Positions 45,053 to 55,572 are shown, counted from the first letter of the stretch. The stretch is 64,000 bases of DNA from Caldithrix sp964598255 (GCA_964598255.1 CAZRBA010000037.1:61920-125919); one strand, 5' to 3'. Notes: generated by a model from the sequence alone, not told the origin. Program-made: numbers and translations.

Positions 45053-47272
45053 CTAATTTTCAATCGGTGATAAATTGGCAAACTTTTTAATCAATTTTTT
45101 ATTAATGTTGCCATTAAAAAAATGTACGGTTATTTTCATTTTTTCGCCATGGCCTTCCAAACCAATTATTTGGCCTTTACCAAACGTAGCGTGATAAACC
45201 GGTTGGCCTATCTTAAATTCGTTATCACCATTTGACTGGTCATGATCATTTTGAAAATAGTGTTCTATTTTTTCACGGCGTGCCGTACGTCGGGCGCGAC
45301 GCTGCATCGGTTTGGAACGATTGGCGCTGTACCGGTATTCAATAAATTCTTGCGGAATTTCGTCGAGAAAAACCGACGGCTCGTTGGTTAAATAGGCATT
45401 GTATTTACGCCGTTTTATGGCATAGGTTAAATACAAACTTTCCATGGCTCGGGTCATTCCCACATAAAACAAACGCCGTTCCTCTTCTAACTCATTAAGG
45501 TCTGCAGAAGTTCGTTGCAAAGGAATTAATCCCATTTCCATGCCAGCAATACATACAACGGGGAACTCCAATCCTTTGGCCGCATGTAATGTCATCAATG
45601 TTACGGCATTGGAACCCGAGTTCCAAGTATCCACATCGGTTAACAAACTCACCTCTTCCAAAAATGCTTCCAAACTGGCATCACGTCCTTCGCGTTCACG
45701 TTCTTGCGTGAACTGATCGATTGAATTAAATAATTCTTCGATATTGCCAATACGGTTTTCACTTTCGTATTGATCGTATTCCGTTTTAAAATGCGTAATA
45801 ATGCCTGTTTCCGAGGCTAATGTGGAAACCAATTCCACCGGACTTAACTCGTTTTTTAATGCCATAAACTTGTTAATCAATTCATAAAATTGCATAACAC
45901 GGCTGCCCATGGCCTGCGAAATATTGGCCACTTTGTCTACATAGCCTAATGCTTCGAATAACGTAATGCCTTCCATATCCGCAAAGCGTTCGATTTTGGT
46001 AACTGTAGTTTCGCCTATGCCACGTAAGGGGAAGTTAATAATCCGGCGTAGTGAAATGCTATCCGCCGGATTGACGATAACCTTAAGATAGGCCAGAATA
46101 TCTTTTATTTCTTTCCGATCATAAAATTTTACGCCGCCAACGATATTGTAAGAAATGGCATTTTTGCGTAATTGATCTTCAATGGCCCTGCTTTGCGCAT
46201 TGGTCCTGTACAAAATAGCAATATCTTTAAAGCTGCGTTTGTGGGTGTACATTTCGTCATGGATAATTTCAACGATTTTGCGGGCTTCATCCAATTCGTC
46301 GTCCGCAACAAAGAGTTTTATTTTTGGGCCTTTGTCTTTTTGCGTCCAGAGCGATTTTCCCAGCCGTTGTTTATTGTTTTTTACTACGGCATTGGCTGCT
46401 TCGAGAATATTGGAATACGAACGATAATTTTGCTCCAATTTGAAAACTTTTGCTTCCGGAAAATCCCGATTGAAATTTAAAATGTTATTAATATCGGCCC
46501 CTCGCCACCCGTAAATCGATTGATCTTCATCCCCCACTACACATAGGTTGTGGTCTTTATTAACCAATCGCTTTAGTAATAAATATTGCGCCCGATTGGT
46601 ATCCTGATATTCATCCACCAAAATATAACGGAATTTTTGCTGATATTTTTCACGGATTTCCGGATATTCGTCAAACATCTGGATGGGGCGAATTAATAAA
46701 TCGTCAAAATCCAAAGCATGGTTTTTGATTAAAAAGTTTTGGTAATCTTGATATATTTCGGCCACAATTTGATCGTATTCGCTCTCTGCTTCGTCAATTA
46801 AAGCCGGACTGGGTAAACGAAATTGATTTTTTAGACGCGAAATTTTGCTTTGAACGATTTTGGGATTGTATTTCTGTGGCGAAAGCCCGCGGTTGCTTAA
46901 AATTTTTCGGATGGATCGAACCGCATCATCCACATCATAAATAGTAAAACTACGAGACAAACCTATTCTTTCGGCTTCGATACGTAAAATACGGGCACAA
47001 ACGCTGTGGAAAGTTCCGATCCAGAGAGGTAAAATTTGGTTACCGATTAACGATTCAAGACGCGATTTCATTTCGCGGGCAGCCTTATTGGTAAAGGTAA
47101 CCGCTAAAATTTGCGAAGGAAGCGCTTTTTTGTTTTTAATCAAATAAGCGATACGATACGTTAAGGTACGTGTTTTTCCGCTGCCCGCACCTGCAATAAT
47201 TAATACAGGACCGTCGGGTGTTTCTACAACCGCCCGTTGCGAATCGTTTAATTTTACCAATAGTTCTTCCAT
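45053..47272 (-). CDS. pcrA: ATP-dependent DNA helicase, PcrA/UvrD type
   Basis: 739 residues of superfamily 1A. Motifs in order: Q motif LNDSQRAVVE, motif I AGAGSGKTRTL, Ia VTFTNKAAREM, II VDEYQDTN, III CVVGDEDQSIYGWRGA, IV LEQNYRS, V VTLMTLHAAKGLEFPVV and VI RRLFYVGMTRA. A C-terminal Tudor-like segment (VYHATFGKGQIIGLEG) is typical of PcrA. It unwinds DNA 3'-5' in repair and replication. It starts 18 bases after mltG. Confidence 0.95.
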   Translation of the reverse strand: MEELLVKLNDSQRAVVETPDGPVLIIAGAGSGKTRTLTYRIAYLIKNKKALPSQILAVTFTNKAAREMKSRLESLIGNQILPLWIGTFHSVCARILRIEAERIGLSRSFTIYDVDDAVRSIRKILSNRGLSPQKYNPKIVQSKISRLKNQFRLPSPALIDEAESEYDQIVAEIYQDYQNFLIKNHALDFDDLLIRPIQMFDEYPEIREKYQQKFRYILVDEYQDTNRAQYLLLKRLVNKDHNLCVVGDEDQSIYGWRGADINNILNFNRDFPEAKVFKLEQNYRSYSNILEAANAVVKNNKQRLGKSLWTQKDKGPKIKLFVADDELDEARKIVEIIHDEMYTHKRSFKDIAILYRTNAQSRAIEDQLRKNAISYNIVGGVKFYDRKEIKDILAYLKVIVNPADSISLRRIINFPLRGIGETTVTKIERFADMEGITLFEALGYVDKVANISQAMGSRVMQFYELINKFMALKNELSPVELVSTLASETGIITHFKTEYDQYESENRIGNIEELFNSIDQFTQEREREGRDASLEAFLEEVSLLTDVDTWNSGSNAVTLMTLHAAKGLEFPVVCIAGMEMGLIPLQRTSADLNELEEERRLFYVGMTRAMESLYLTYAIKRRKYNAYLTNEPSVFLDEIPQEFIEYRYSANRSKPMQRRARRTARREKIEHYFQNDHDQSNGDNEFKIGQPVYHATFGKGQIIGLEGHGEKMKITVHFFNGNINKKLIKKFANLSPIEN

Positions 47273-47290
47273 GCTTTTGCACTTCCCCGT

Positions 47291-48304
47291 TTAATATCCA
47301 TAAATTTTTTTTCGAATTTGGTCTAATTTTCGTTTTGCTCGGGCATGTTCACGAGCTGTACGTGTGAACACATGACTGCCATCGCCCCGCGCTACAAAAT
47401 ATAAATATTTCGTTTCGGGCGCAAACAATACGGCCAAAATGGATTTTTTCCCGGGATTATTAATGGGCCCGGGCGGCAACCCTTTATGCAAATAGGTATT
47501 ATATGGCGATTCGATTTTCAAATCGCGATAGCGCAGTCTCCTCGGACCATCCGGTAACAAGAACTGGATGGTTGGGTCTGCCTGAAGGCGCATGCCGACC
47601 CTTAAACGATTCAAATATACCGAGGCAATCACCGGACGTTCCCGATCCAAAACAGCTTCGCCTTCCACAATGGAGGCCAGTGTTAATACCTGATGGCGAT
47701 TCAACCCTAATTTTCGCATTCTCAAACGAATGCTATCTGTCTTAAATATTTGCAGCGTCTTTTTTACAAGAAACGTCAAAACGCCTTTTTCGCTAATGCC
47801 ACTGGCAAACACATAGGTATCCGGTAACAAATAGCCCGTAATATCGTTAACCGGTATTTTAAACACCTGCAAAAACAACGAATCGTGCGCCAAGGAATCC
47901 AGTACCGAATACCTTAAATGAAGGCGCTTGCTTAAACGAAGTAAAATACGATTCGTCGACCATCCTTCTATTAATGTTACCGAAATAAGCTCGGGTTTGG
48001 CCTGTTTGAAAAACAAGATAAGCTGCGGATTCGTGAGCCCTTGCGGTACTTTAAAGGTTCCGGCCGGTACTCTTGTGTCTAACCCGCAAATTTTGGCCCA
48101 AAGCGTAAAAAGCCCTTTATGGGTAATCAGCTCTTTTTTTTGTAACGTATCGGCGAAAGCGGCAAACGAACTGCCTTTGCGGATTGAAATCTCGACAGTC
48201 GTCTTCTCGTTTAACGAACCGGGCAAGCGACAATATTTTACAAGACCGTAAATTAAAAAGGGTATTAGTAAACCTACCCAAAATACTTTTCTGAATTTAT
48301 TCAT
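47291..48304 (-). CDS. mltG: Endolytic peptidoglycan transglycosylase MltG (YceG)
   Basis: About 337 residues: an N-terminal membrane helix (about 8-24), a LysM-like subdomain and the YceG catalytic domain with TLASIVEGEAV (catalytic Glu), YLNRLRVGMRLQADPTIQF and SPYNTYLHKGLPPGPINNPG. It cuts nascent glycan strands and sets their length. I start at the ATG overlapping the chorismate mutase stop (48297-48304); an open frame extends 20 codons upstream but lies inside that gene and would not give a membrane anchor at the N-terminus. Confidence 0.94.
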   Translation of the reverse strand: MNKFRKVFWVGLLIPFLIYGLVKYCRLPGSLNEKTTVEISIRKGSSFAAFADTLQKKELITHKGLFTLWAKICGLDTRVPAGTFKVPQGLTNPQLILFFKQAKPELISVTLIEGWSTNRILLRLSKRLHLRYSVLDSLAHDSLFLQVFKIPVNDITGYLLPDTYVFASGISEKGVLTFLVKKTLQIFKTDSIRLRMRKLGLNRHQVLTLASIVEGEAVLDRERPVIASVYLNRLRVGMRLQADPTIQFLLPDGPRRLRYRDLKIESPYNTYLHKGLPPGPINNPGKKSILAVLFAPETKYLYFVARGDGSHVFTRTAREHARAKRKLDQIRKKIYGY

Positions 48305-48605
48305 TTCCCGATTGTTGTTTTCTGCGTTCCATTTCTTCACGTTCCAGACGCCGTGATTCATCAATAATGCGTTCGTAAATACGGCTTATGGCGTTGCCAC
48401 TTAATGGCCCGCGATTGTTTTTACGCACATTTCCGATCACTTGTTCTTCCCGTTCTGGGACGTACACAGGCATACCATGGGCCCGTTTTATCTCGCCAAT
48501 TTTATTAGCCAGATGGGCGCGTTCATTTAATAAGTCAACAATTTTTCTGTCGATGGAATCTATTTTAATGCGAAGTTTAGTAAGTTCTTGTTGAACCGAG
48601 TCCAA
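48297..48605 (-). CDS. Chorismate mutase, AroQ class
   Basis: 102 residues, all-helical. Conserved Arg and Lys of the AroQ fold are visible in LRIKIDSIDRKIVDLLNER, in KIGEIKR, in VPEREEQVI and in IYERIIDESRRLE. It turns chorismate into prephenate for Phe and Tyr synthesis. As a stand-alone domain it lacks prephenate dehydratase or DAHP synthase parts. Start is TTG. It overlaps mltG and lies ahead of it in the transcript, although the two pathways differ. Confidence 0.9.
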   Translation of the reverse strand: MDSVQQELTKLRIKIDSIDRKIVDLLNERAHLANKIGEIKRAHGMPVYVPEREEQVIGNVRKNNRGPLSGNAISRIYERIIDESRRLEREEMERRKQQSGNE

Positions 48606-48764
48606 TAAGCGATCCCCTGTGCGTTAAAATAATTAGCAGAAAAATAAAATTAATTACACTGCGCCTTTAAGTGTTTTTTTAATTTCAAAAATGCACTTTA
48701 AACGGTTTAAATTAACGTAAAAGACAATAAAAATCCAATATTTTTAGCGTTTTAAATTGATTGC

Positions 48765-49694
48765 CTATTTGGAAATCTGAAGAAATTGATCAATGCGTTC
48801 ACGGGCTTGCGGATCGGTTTTGATATTCAGCTCCACAGGGGTACGCACCAGTTTTATTGCCGGAAGCTTTTTGTTTTCGCTAAATTTCAAATCAAGTCTT
48901 GTTACGTATTCGCTATCTGTGCCAGGGCCCAAAATCCAAGGTAAATGTTGATTTTTGTACATTTGTGTTTGCGCATGGGCCAACAGGATCAAATGAAATT
49001 GCGGGTATCGTTTGATAAAATCAGGCAAACGATCTCTTTCGCCATGAAAAATCGCTATGCGAAATGCATCGTCAGTGCGTACTTTTTGATAGGTACTTTT
49101 AAATTGTGCTTCGGAAAGATGTACATTCGGGGCGCGTTTTTCCCATAAAAATGCAGAAGGATCGAGATAGGTCAAAACATCGATTTGACGAGTTTTTAAA
49201 CGAATTTCTAACCGTTTTTGTAACTCGGGCAAACTGTCAATAATTACGTTGGTATTTAATACCGTAAAATCGTATTGAAAAATTTTCTTTTGGAAATTCC
49301 GGTTCCCGATTTGTAATTCCTGATCTCCCAGTGAAATGATATTGGGATGTATTAACGCATAAAGGTTTAAAACGAGACGATCTAAGGCAGGATAAGGATA
49401 GGCATTTAAAAAATCGCCCCCATCCGCAATCACCAATTCGGGATTTTTAGCCCGCCATTGCTTAATAACGGTAATAACCCTATCCAGCCCGCCAAGAGGG
49501 TGTTCCCCGCAATGGCAATTTTCATAATTCGCATTTACATTGGCTAAAAGGACCATTTGCAGCGAGTCTGCAGAAATACGAATGACCGTATGAGGCTGAG
49601 AGGCGGCAAGTAAAATTCCCGTTGATAAAAATAGAATTCCCTGTACTCTTAAAAACGAATACAGGGAAATAATATTTTTTATTTTTGCAAACAT
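48765..49694 (-). CDS. Exported calcineurin-like metallophosphoesterase (5'-nucleotidase-like) with CxC motif
   Basis: 309 residues, with an N-terminal hydrophobic export segment (about 10-32). The phosphoesterase blocks are recognisable but altered: NANYENCHCGEHPLGGLDR near residue 55, VIADGGDF near 90, SLGDQEL near 122 where GNHE is usual, FHGERD near 205 and LLAHAQTQ near 225. Only the catalytic domain is present; the C-terminal nucleotide-binding domain of UshA-type enzymes is missing. The CHCG motif is seen in an envelope subfamily whose substrate I do not know. The gene follows the STAS gene with a gap of one base. Confidence 0.75.
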   Translation of the reverse strand: MFAKIKNIISLYSFLRVQGILFLSTGILLAASQPHTVIRISADSLQMVLLANVNANYENCHCGEHPLGGLDRVITVIKQWRAKNPELVIADGGDFLNAYPYPALDRLVLNLYALIHPNIISLGDQELQIGNRNFQKKIFQYDFTVLNTNVIIDSLPELQKRLEIRLKTRQIDVLTYLDPSAFLWEKRAPNVHLSEAQFKSTYQKVRTDDAFRIAIFHGERDRLPDFIKRYPQFHLILLAHAQTQMYKNQHLPWILGPGTDSEYVTRLDLKFSENKKLPAIKLVRTPVELNIKTDPQARERIDQFLQISK

Positions 49695-49695
49695 T

Positions 49696-50037
49696 TCAAT
49701 TATTTAAATATTGTTCCGCTTGTTCCACCGAATCGAATAGCTTAAACACATTGGTTAGTTTGGTAATTTTTAGCAAATGTGCAATTCGCTCCGGAACATG
49801 GATTAAAGCCATCTTCCCGTTATTGTTTTTAAGTGTAGTAATGGCCGCAATTAAAATCCCCAATCCGGAACTGTTCATTAACTCCAAATCCTGCATGTCG
49901 ATTATAATTTTAATCTGCCCGCGGGAAATCGATTCATGAATTTTGTCGTTAATGGTTCCGGCTTCGGGCCCGCCTAAAATTTTACCACGGAGTTTTAAAA
50001 TTTGTACTCCGTTTTTTTCGGACATTGAAATTTCCAT
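49696..50037 (-). CDS. STAS-domain anti-sigma factor antagonist
   Basis: 113 residues of the SpoIIAA type. The phosphorylatable Ser lies in LELMNSSGLGILI near residue 57. The family switches a partner anti-sigma kinase or a phosphatase network. No kinase (SpoIIAB/RsbW) or sigma gene is in the window. It sits between secF and the metallophosphoesterase. Confidence 0.88.
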   Translation of the reverse strand: MEISMSEKNGVQILKLRGKILGGPEAGTINDKIHESISRGQIKIIIDMQDLELMNSSGLGILIAAITTLKNNNGKMALIHVPERIAHLLKITKLTNVFKLFDSVEQAEQYLNN

Positions 50038-50080
50038 AACCGTTTTTCCTTAGTTAATCAAACGGCTTTTTTAGGCCTTT

Positions 50081-51019
50081 TTATTTATGTGTGTGTGCGG
50101 CCGCTTTTAGTTTTTCCCGATGGGCTTTATGTGTTTTCCATTCCCAGTCGACCACAATGGGGCTGGCAATAAAAATGGAAGAATACGTACCGATACCGAT
50201 ACCCACAATTAAGGCCAAGGCAAAATTACGCAATACCTCGCCGCCAAAAAAGTATAAAACAACCACCACCAAAAGGGTGGTACCGGAAGTAATGATCGTT
50301 CTGCTTAAGGTTTCATTAATACTGCGGTTTACGGTATTGGCCAGTTCCGCAGATCCCTTTTTGAGTGTTTTAAGATTTTCGCGAATGCGATCGTATACCA
50401 CAATGGTATCATTAAGCGAATACCCCACAATGGTTAAAAGTGCCGCGATAATCGGAGACGAAATTTCAATATTAAAGACAGAAAACACTCCCATGGTTAT
50501 GGTGACATCATGCATCAAAGCCACAATAGCGCCGATGGAAAACTTAAATTCAAACCGCCACATAACGTAAATTAAGATTAAGACCATCGACCAAAAGATG
50601 GCTTTGATGGCATCTAAGATTAACTCGTGCCCGATTTTCGGCCCCACCTTTTCCACACGTTCTACCGTAAACGGATTATCGCTGATTTTGGTCTGAATAA
50701 TATTTTCGATTTCGGTGGAAAGCTCTTGTTTGGCACCGAGAATACCCAAACGTACCACCACTTCTCTGGGATTGCCGAAATGTTTAATTTCCGCATCTTT
50801 AAAGCCTTTGGCCGTTAAAGCGGCACGAATATCTTTGATTTTTACCGGATTTTCGAATTTTAACTGAATTAGCGTACCACCGGTAAAATCGATGTTATAA
50901 CGCGGCCCACCGTGCAAAATCAACGAAACAATGGAAATGGTGATTAGCGTTAAACTAAACGCATACGCATATTTTCTAACTTTCATGAACTGAATATTGG
51001 TTTTTCTAATAAACTGCAT
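50081..51019 (-). CDS. secF: Protein translocase subunit SecF
   Basis: 312 residues, six membrane helices. The N-terminal FDFTGG-type motif is seen as YNIDFTGGTLIQLKF, and the SD/SecF transmembrane domain has VGYSLNDTIVVYDRIREN. With SecD it uses the proton or sodium gradient to pull secreted proteins across the inner membrane. It follows secD by 38 bases. Confidence 0.96.
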   Translation of the reverse strand: MQFIRKTNIQFMKVRKYAYAFSLTLITISIVSLILHGGPRYNIDFTGGTLIQLKFENPVKIKDIRAALTAKGFKDAEIKHFGNPREVVVRLGILGAKQELSTEIENIIQTKISDNPFTVERVEKVGPKIGHELILDAIKAIFWSMVLILIYVMWRFEFKFSIGAIVALMHDVTITMGVFSVFNIEISSPIIAALLTIVGYSLNDTIVVYDRIRENLKTLKKGSAELANTVNRSINETLSRTIITSGTTLLVVVVLYFFGGEVLRNFALALIVGIGIGTYSSIFIASPIVVDWEWKTHKAHREKLKAAAHTHK

Positions 51020-51057
51020 GCGACTTCTTTCTCCTGTTACTCAGTTTTTACCGTTGG

Positions 51058-52944
51058 TTAAATACTTAGTTTTTTAACAGTTCGTGTATCCAGCACGTAA
51101 TCGAAAATGGCACGCGTTACCACAATGGCGGTAAACAAGCTGGATAAAATACCGATCATCAACGTTAATGCAAAGCCTTGGATAGGACCGGAACCGTAAG
51201 TATACAAAACCAAACCGGCGATAAACGTGGTTACATTGGCATCGACAATCGTAATAAAAGCCTTGCCATAACCAACATCAATGGCCGCGCGGACGGTTTT
51301 ACCTCTGTCCAGTTCTTCGCGAATACGTTCGAAAATAAGCACATTGGCATCAACGGCCATACCAATGGTTAAAATAATACCGGCAATACCGGGCAAGGTT
51401 AAGGTAGCATGAAAGTAAGCCATAATGGCCATGATAAATACGATATTCAAAATCAAAGCCAAGTCGGCTACCAATCCCGACAATTTGTAATATAGGAACA
51501 TAAAGATAATTACCAATATCAAACCTAAAATGGCCGAATAGGTACCGGCAACAATAGAGTCATGCCCCAGAGACGGCCCTACCGTACGTTCTTCGATAAT
51601 TTTTACAGGGGCAGGCAATGCACCGGCTTTAAGCACAATAGCCAAATCCTGCGCCTCTTCGATATTATCCAAACCGGTAATACGGGCACGTCCGCTGCTA
51701 ATTTTTACCTGGATTGTCGGCGCCAGATAAACCTTATGATCCAGAATAATAGCCAACCGTTTATGAATGTTGGCACCCGTAACCCGAGCAAATGTGCGGG
51801 CCCCGGCATCGTTTAAGGTTAACGATACTTCGTACTGTCCATAGGAAGAGGGATCGGTACTACGTTGCGGATAAGCATCTTTTATTGTGTTTCCGGCCAA
51901 TTCCACGTTTTTTCGTACCAGATAAAGCGGTAAATATTTTCCGCCATAAACCGGCTTGGAACCCCAAACAAATTCCGCACCCGGCGCTTCTTCGGCAATA
52001 ATACGTTTAATTTCGGGTAAGGCCAATATCCGTTTGAATCTCTCTTCTTTTTCTACGGGTACTAAAAATGTTTGTTTGTCTCTGGGATTCAAATAAAACA
52101 AGCCTGGTTCAAACAAATGAGAAACCGTATCGGCCTTTGCTTGCATTTTTTTGGATTGAGCTTTACTCGTATCATTTCCGCCAAACATTTTTTCCAGAGA
52201 TTGTTCGCCCTGTTTGTTTTTGGCTTTGGTGGTATCCTCGGCAAACGAGGTATCGTTGGGTGATATTTTGGATTGAATATATTGGTTAATACGTTCGGCT
52301 ACTTTGGCGGTAACCAAATTGTCTTCGAGCAAATGAAATTCCAGTAAGGCCGTACGCCCGATTAAATTCCGTACGCGGGTCGGATTGGTTACACCTGCCA
52401 ATTCCACAATAATACGACGATCACCCTGTTTTTGAATGATTGGTTCGCTTACACCGAATTCATCGACACGGTTACGTAAAATTTCCAAAGCACGATCAAC
52501 GGATTCGTTAATTTGTTTTCGCAAATATTTTAAAACTTGACCTTTTGTACGGCGATCTACCCCGTAATAATATCGGGTAATATTGGTACCTTTTTTCTCT
52601 AAAATTTTATCAAACGTGTTAATAAAATCTTCGTCTGTCCGTTCTACCTCTTTTTCGGCCTCGTTTAAGGCATCGTAAAAGGTCTGATCTTTGTTGGTGG
52701 CCATACGGTTCAGCAATTCTTTCACATCCACTTCAAGAACCACATGCATACCACCCTGCAGGTCCAATCCCAGATTGATTGTTTTACCTTTAAGATTATA
52801 GTAAGCCTTTTGGTTTTCAAGCTTTAATTGTTCTTTTTGCGTATCACTCATCATAGACCATTTAACGGTAGGATATAAAAAGTAAGCCGCAATTGCCAGC
52901 ACAGCAAAAATCAGAAAAAACCGGTTGCGTGTATTCTTTTTCAT
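51058..52944 (-). CDS. secD: Protein translocase subunit SecD
   Basis: 628 residues. First helix near 10-28, then LGLDLQGGMHVVLEV, a large periplasmic domain (about 60-440) with LRNRVDEFGVSEP and ARITGLDNIEEAQDLAIVLKAGALPAPV, and five further helices with GMAVDANVLIFERIREEL near 545. A charged, Lys-rich insert near 235-275 lengthens the periplasmic part. It pairs with SecF next to it. Confidence 0.96.
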   Translation of the reverse strand: MKKNTRNRFFLIFAVLAIAAYFLYPTVKWSMMSDTQKEQLKLENQKAYYNLKGKTINLGLDLQGGMHVVLEVDVKELLNRMATNKDQTFYDALNEAEKEVERTDEDFINTFDKILEKKGTNITRYYYGVDRRTKGQVLKYLRKQINESVDRALEILRNRVDEFGVSEPIIQKQGDRRIIVELAGVTNPTRVRNLIGRTALLEFHLLEDNLVTAKVAERINQYIQSKISPNDTSFAEDTTKAKNKQGEQSLEKMFGGNDTSKAQSKKMQAKADTVSHLFEPGLFYLNPRDKQTFLVPVEKEERFKRILALPEIKRIIAEEAPGAEFVWGSKPVYGGKYLPLYLVRKNVELAGNTIKDAYPQRSTDPSSYGQYEVSLTLNDAGARTFARVTGANIHKRLAIILDHKVYLAPTIQVKISSGRARITGLDNIEEAQDLAIVLKAGALPAPVKIIEERTVGPSLGHDSIVAGTYSAILGLILVIIFMFLYYKLSGLVADLALILNIVFIMAIMAYFHATLTLPGIAGIILTIGMAVDANVLIFERIREELDRGKTVRAAIDVGYGKAFITIVDANVTTFIAGLVLYTYGSGPIQGFALTLMIGILSSLFTAIVVTRAIFDYVLDTRTVKKLSI

Positions 52945-53179
52945 TAAGCGAACATCCCTCCTGCTTAATTGGAATACTTGTTTCCTTTAAATTTAACAAA
53001 GAAAATAAATTTAGCAGCTCATCATATTAAAGTCAATTAAAATTCGAAGGCCCCTCACCTCTTTCAATCAGGAAAAGTATTTAACATGATCAATAAAATT
53101 TTGCTTCAATTACATCGATTTAAAAGCAAAAAGCCAAGCGCTAAACGGAAAATTCAACCGGCGTACGGGTACGGAAATT

Positions 53180-55192
53180 TTATTTTTCATTCGCTTTTTC
53201 ACCGATCATCTGCAAAAATGCTTGTTCGTCTATTACGGGAATACCTAAGGCTTTTGCTTTTGTGTATTTGGAACCAGGATCGGCACCTGCCAGCACATAT
53301 GACGTTTTTTTGGAAACGGAAGAGGTTACTTTTCCTCCGTGCTTTTCAATGAGTTTTGCCGCTTCATGGCGTTTTAAATGCGGCAAAGTACCGGTCAGAA
53401 CAAACGTTTTACCGAGCAATTCACCGCCCGCCGGTTCTTCCGTTGCGGTTTCGGTGCGTACGCCGGCTTTAATAAGTTCGTTGACAACGTTTTGGTTCTG
53501 TTCGTTTTTAAAAAATGCCACAATGCTTTGCGCCATCTTTTCACCGAGCCCTTCAATTTGCACCAACTCGTCGTAAGATGCATTCATTAAAGCATGCAAC
53601 GATTTAAAATGTTTGGCCAAAATTTTAGCTGCCGTACTCCCCACATAAGGAATCCCCAATGCAAAAATCAATCGTTCCAATGGTTGTTGCTTACTGCGTT
53701 CGATGGCCTGCATTAAATTTTCGGCACTTTTGTTTCCCATGCGTTCCAGTTTGGCTATTTCTGTCTTTTTTAAATGATAAATATCGGCAAAATTTTTAAT
53801 GAGTCCTTTATCGACAAGCATTTCCACTAAGGCCGTTCCCATGCCTTCGATATCCATGGCGCCTCTGGAAGCAAAATGTTCGATACGTCTTTTTATTTGT
53901 GCGGGGCAATTCAAATTGGGACAGCGAATGGCAACCTCTCCTTCCAAGCGAATAAGCGCCGTGCCGCACACCGGACAATTTTTGGGAATTTCCACCGGTT
54001 TGGGTGGCTGTTTGCGTTTTTCCTTGTTTACACCTACTACTTTGGGAATAATGTCGCCGCCCTTTTCAATAAAAACCCAATCGCCTTCATGAACATCTTT
54101 ACGCATTATTTCATCCGCATTGTGCAGAGTAGCTCGAGAAACCGTAGTACCGGCTAACTGTACGGGTTTTAATTCGGCTACAGGAGTCACAATTCCGGTA
54201 CGCCCCACCTGCCAAATAATTCGCTCCAGCAAGGTTTCGGCCTGAATGGCCTTAAATTTGTAAGCAATGGCCCAGCGAGGACTTTTGGCCGTCGCGCCCA
54301 ATTGCTCTTGTTGACGCAAATCGTTTACTTTTACCACCACGCCGTCTATTTCGTAAGGCAAACTGTCGCGTTTGCTCTCCCATTCTTTAACAAAATCAAA
54401 TACCTCGTCCAATGTTTGGCACAAACGAAAATGCGGATTTACGGGAAAGCCCAATTCACGCAACTTTAACAAATTATCATAATGTTTGTTTTGCACAAAC
54501 CCGGGTGTATCGGAATCCAAATAATAGGCCCAAAAGCTCAAACCGCGTTTGGCTACGATGCGCGGGTCTTGTAATTTTAACGAACCAGCAGCCGCATTAC
54601 GCGGGTTGGCAAACAGCGCCTCTCCTTGCTCTTCTCTTTCGTGATTTAAACGGTAAAACGCTTTTTTAGGCATGTACACCTCGCCGCGCACTTCAAACAA
54701 AGGGGGAATATTCCCGCCTTTTACGTGCAAAGGAATGGCACGGATCGTACGCAAATTGGGCGTGATGTCATCACCCTGTACACCATCGCCACGGGTTGCG
54801 CCTTGCACAAAACGTCCGTTTTCGTACACCAGACTTATGGCTAAACCGTCTATCTTCAATTCGGCCACGTATTCAACATGTTGTCCCTTCAATGCGCTGC
54901 GTACACGCTGGTCGAATTCACGAAACTCCGCTTCACTGTAAGTATTGGAAAGCGAAAGCATGGGTTTGCGGTGCACAACGGTGGGAAATTCTTTAATCGG
55001 TTGGCCGCTTACACGTTGAGTCGGGGAATCGGGTGTGACAAGTTCGGGATGCTCTTTCTCTAACTTTTCCAGTTCCTTCATGAGTTGGTCGTATTCATAG
55101 TCGCTAACGGAAGGTTGAGCCAAAACATAATATTCGTAATCGTATCTTTCGATACGTTTGCGCAATTCTTCAATACGTTTTTTAACATCCAC
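53180..55192 (-). CDS. ligA: NAD-dependent DNA ligase LigA
   Basis: 670 residues. Ia domain, then adenylation domain with catalytic Lys in VAELKIDGLAI near residue 115 and GATRGDGVQGDD, an OB fold, a C4 zinc finger (CPVCG to CPNLNCPAQ, about 405-430), helix-hairpin-helix repeats and a C-terminal BRCT domain (about 590-670). It seals nicks in replication and repair. Start is GTG. It is transcribed away from the octaheme cytochrome gene. Confidence 0.97.
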   Translation of the reverse strand: MDVKKRIEELRKRIERYDYEYYVLAQPSVSDYEYDQLMKELEKLEKEHPELVTPDSPTQRVSGQPIKEFPTVVHRKPMLSLSNTYSEAEFREFDQRVRSALKGQHVEYVAELKIDGLAISLVYENGRFVQGATRGDGVQGDDITPNLRTIRAIPLHVKGGNIPPLFEVRGEVYMPKKAFYRLNHEREEQGEALFANPRNAAAGSLKLQDPRIVAKRGLSFWAYYLDSDTPGFVQNKHYDNLLKLRELGFPVNPHFRLCQTLDEVFDFVKEWESKRDSLPYEIDGVVVKVNDLRQQEQLGATAKSPRWAIAYKFKAIQAETLLERIIWQVGRTGIVTPVAELKPVQLAGTTVSRATLHNADEIMRKDVHEGDWVFIEKGGDIIPKVVGVNKEKRKQPPKPVEIPKNCPVCGTALIRLEGEVAIRCPNLNCPAQIKRRIEHFASRGAMDIEGMGTALVEMLVDKGLIKNFADIYHLKKTEIAKLERMGNKSAENLMQAIERSKQQPLERLIFALGIPYVGSTAAKILAKHFKSLHALMNASYDELVQIEGLGEKMAQSIVAFFKNEQNQNVVNELIKAGVRTETATEEPAGGELLGKTFVLTGTLPHLKRHEAAKLIEKHGGKVTSSVSKKTSYVLAGADPGSKYTKAKALGIPVIDEQAFLQMIGEKANEK

Positions 55193-55572
55193 GATTTTTT
55201 CCTTTGCGAACTTATGAACAACTTTTTACTGGCAGCGCTAACAAACGTCTACATTTCCGACCGCTAAAAATTAAGATCGAATGCGATTAATTTCCAGAAA
55301 ATCAAAAGTATTTTCGGCGATCGGATTCCGGCCGGTTTAAAGAAAAATATTGATTTTCAAATACGATTTCAATAATTATCAATGTTTTTGGCGTGAATAT
55401 CTTTCCGTTTCGGCTTTTTTTTTGAAAAAATTACGCGCGTACCATTTTAAAAAAATCATGGCAAATATTTTTCCCCGAAAACGGTTTTTTATTTTTTGCG
55501 TTATTGTTTTTTTATTATATTCGAAGAAATAAGGTTCGGATTTTTTTATCATAAACAATAAGGAGTAGTTTT
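55193..55572. other. Divergent spacer upstream of ligA and the octaheme cytochrome
   Basis: About 380 bases between two divergent genes, so it must hold both promoters. It is AT-rich. A -10-like TATATT is at 55516-55521 on the plus strand, but no clear -35 is present at the right distance. AAGGAG lies eight to nine bases before the cytochrome ATG. I see no clear operator. Confidence 0.5.
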
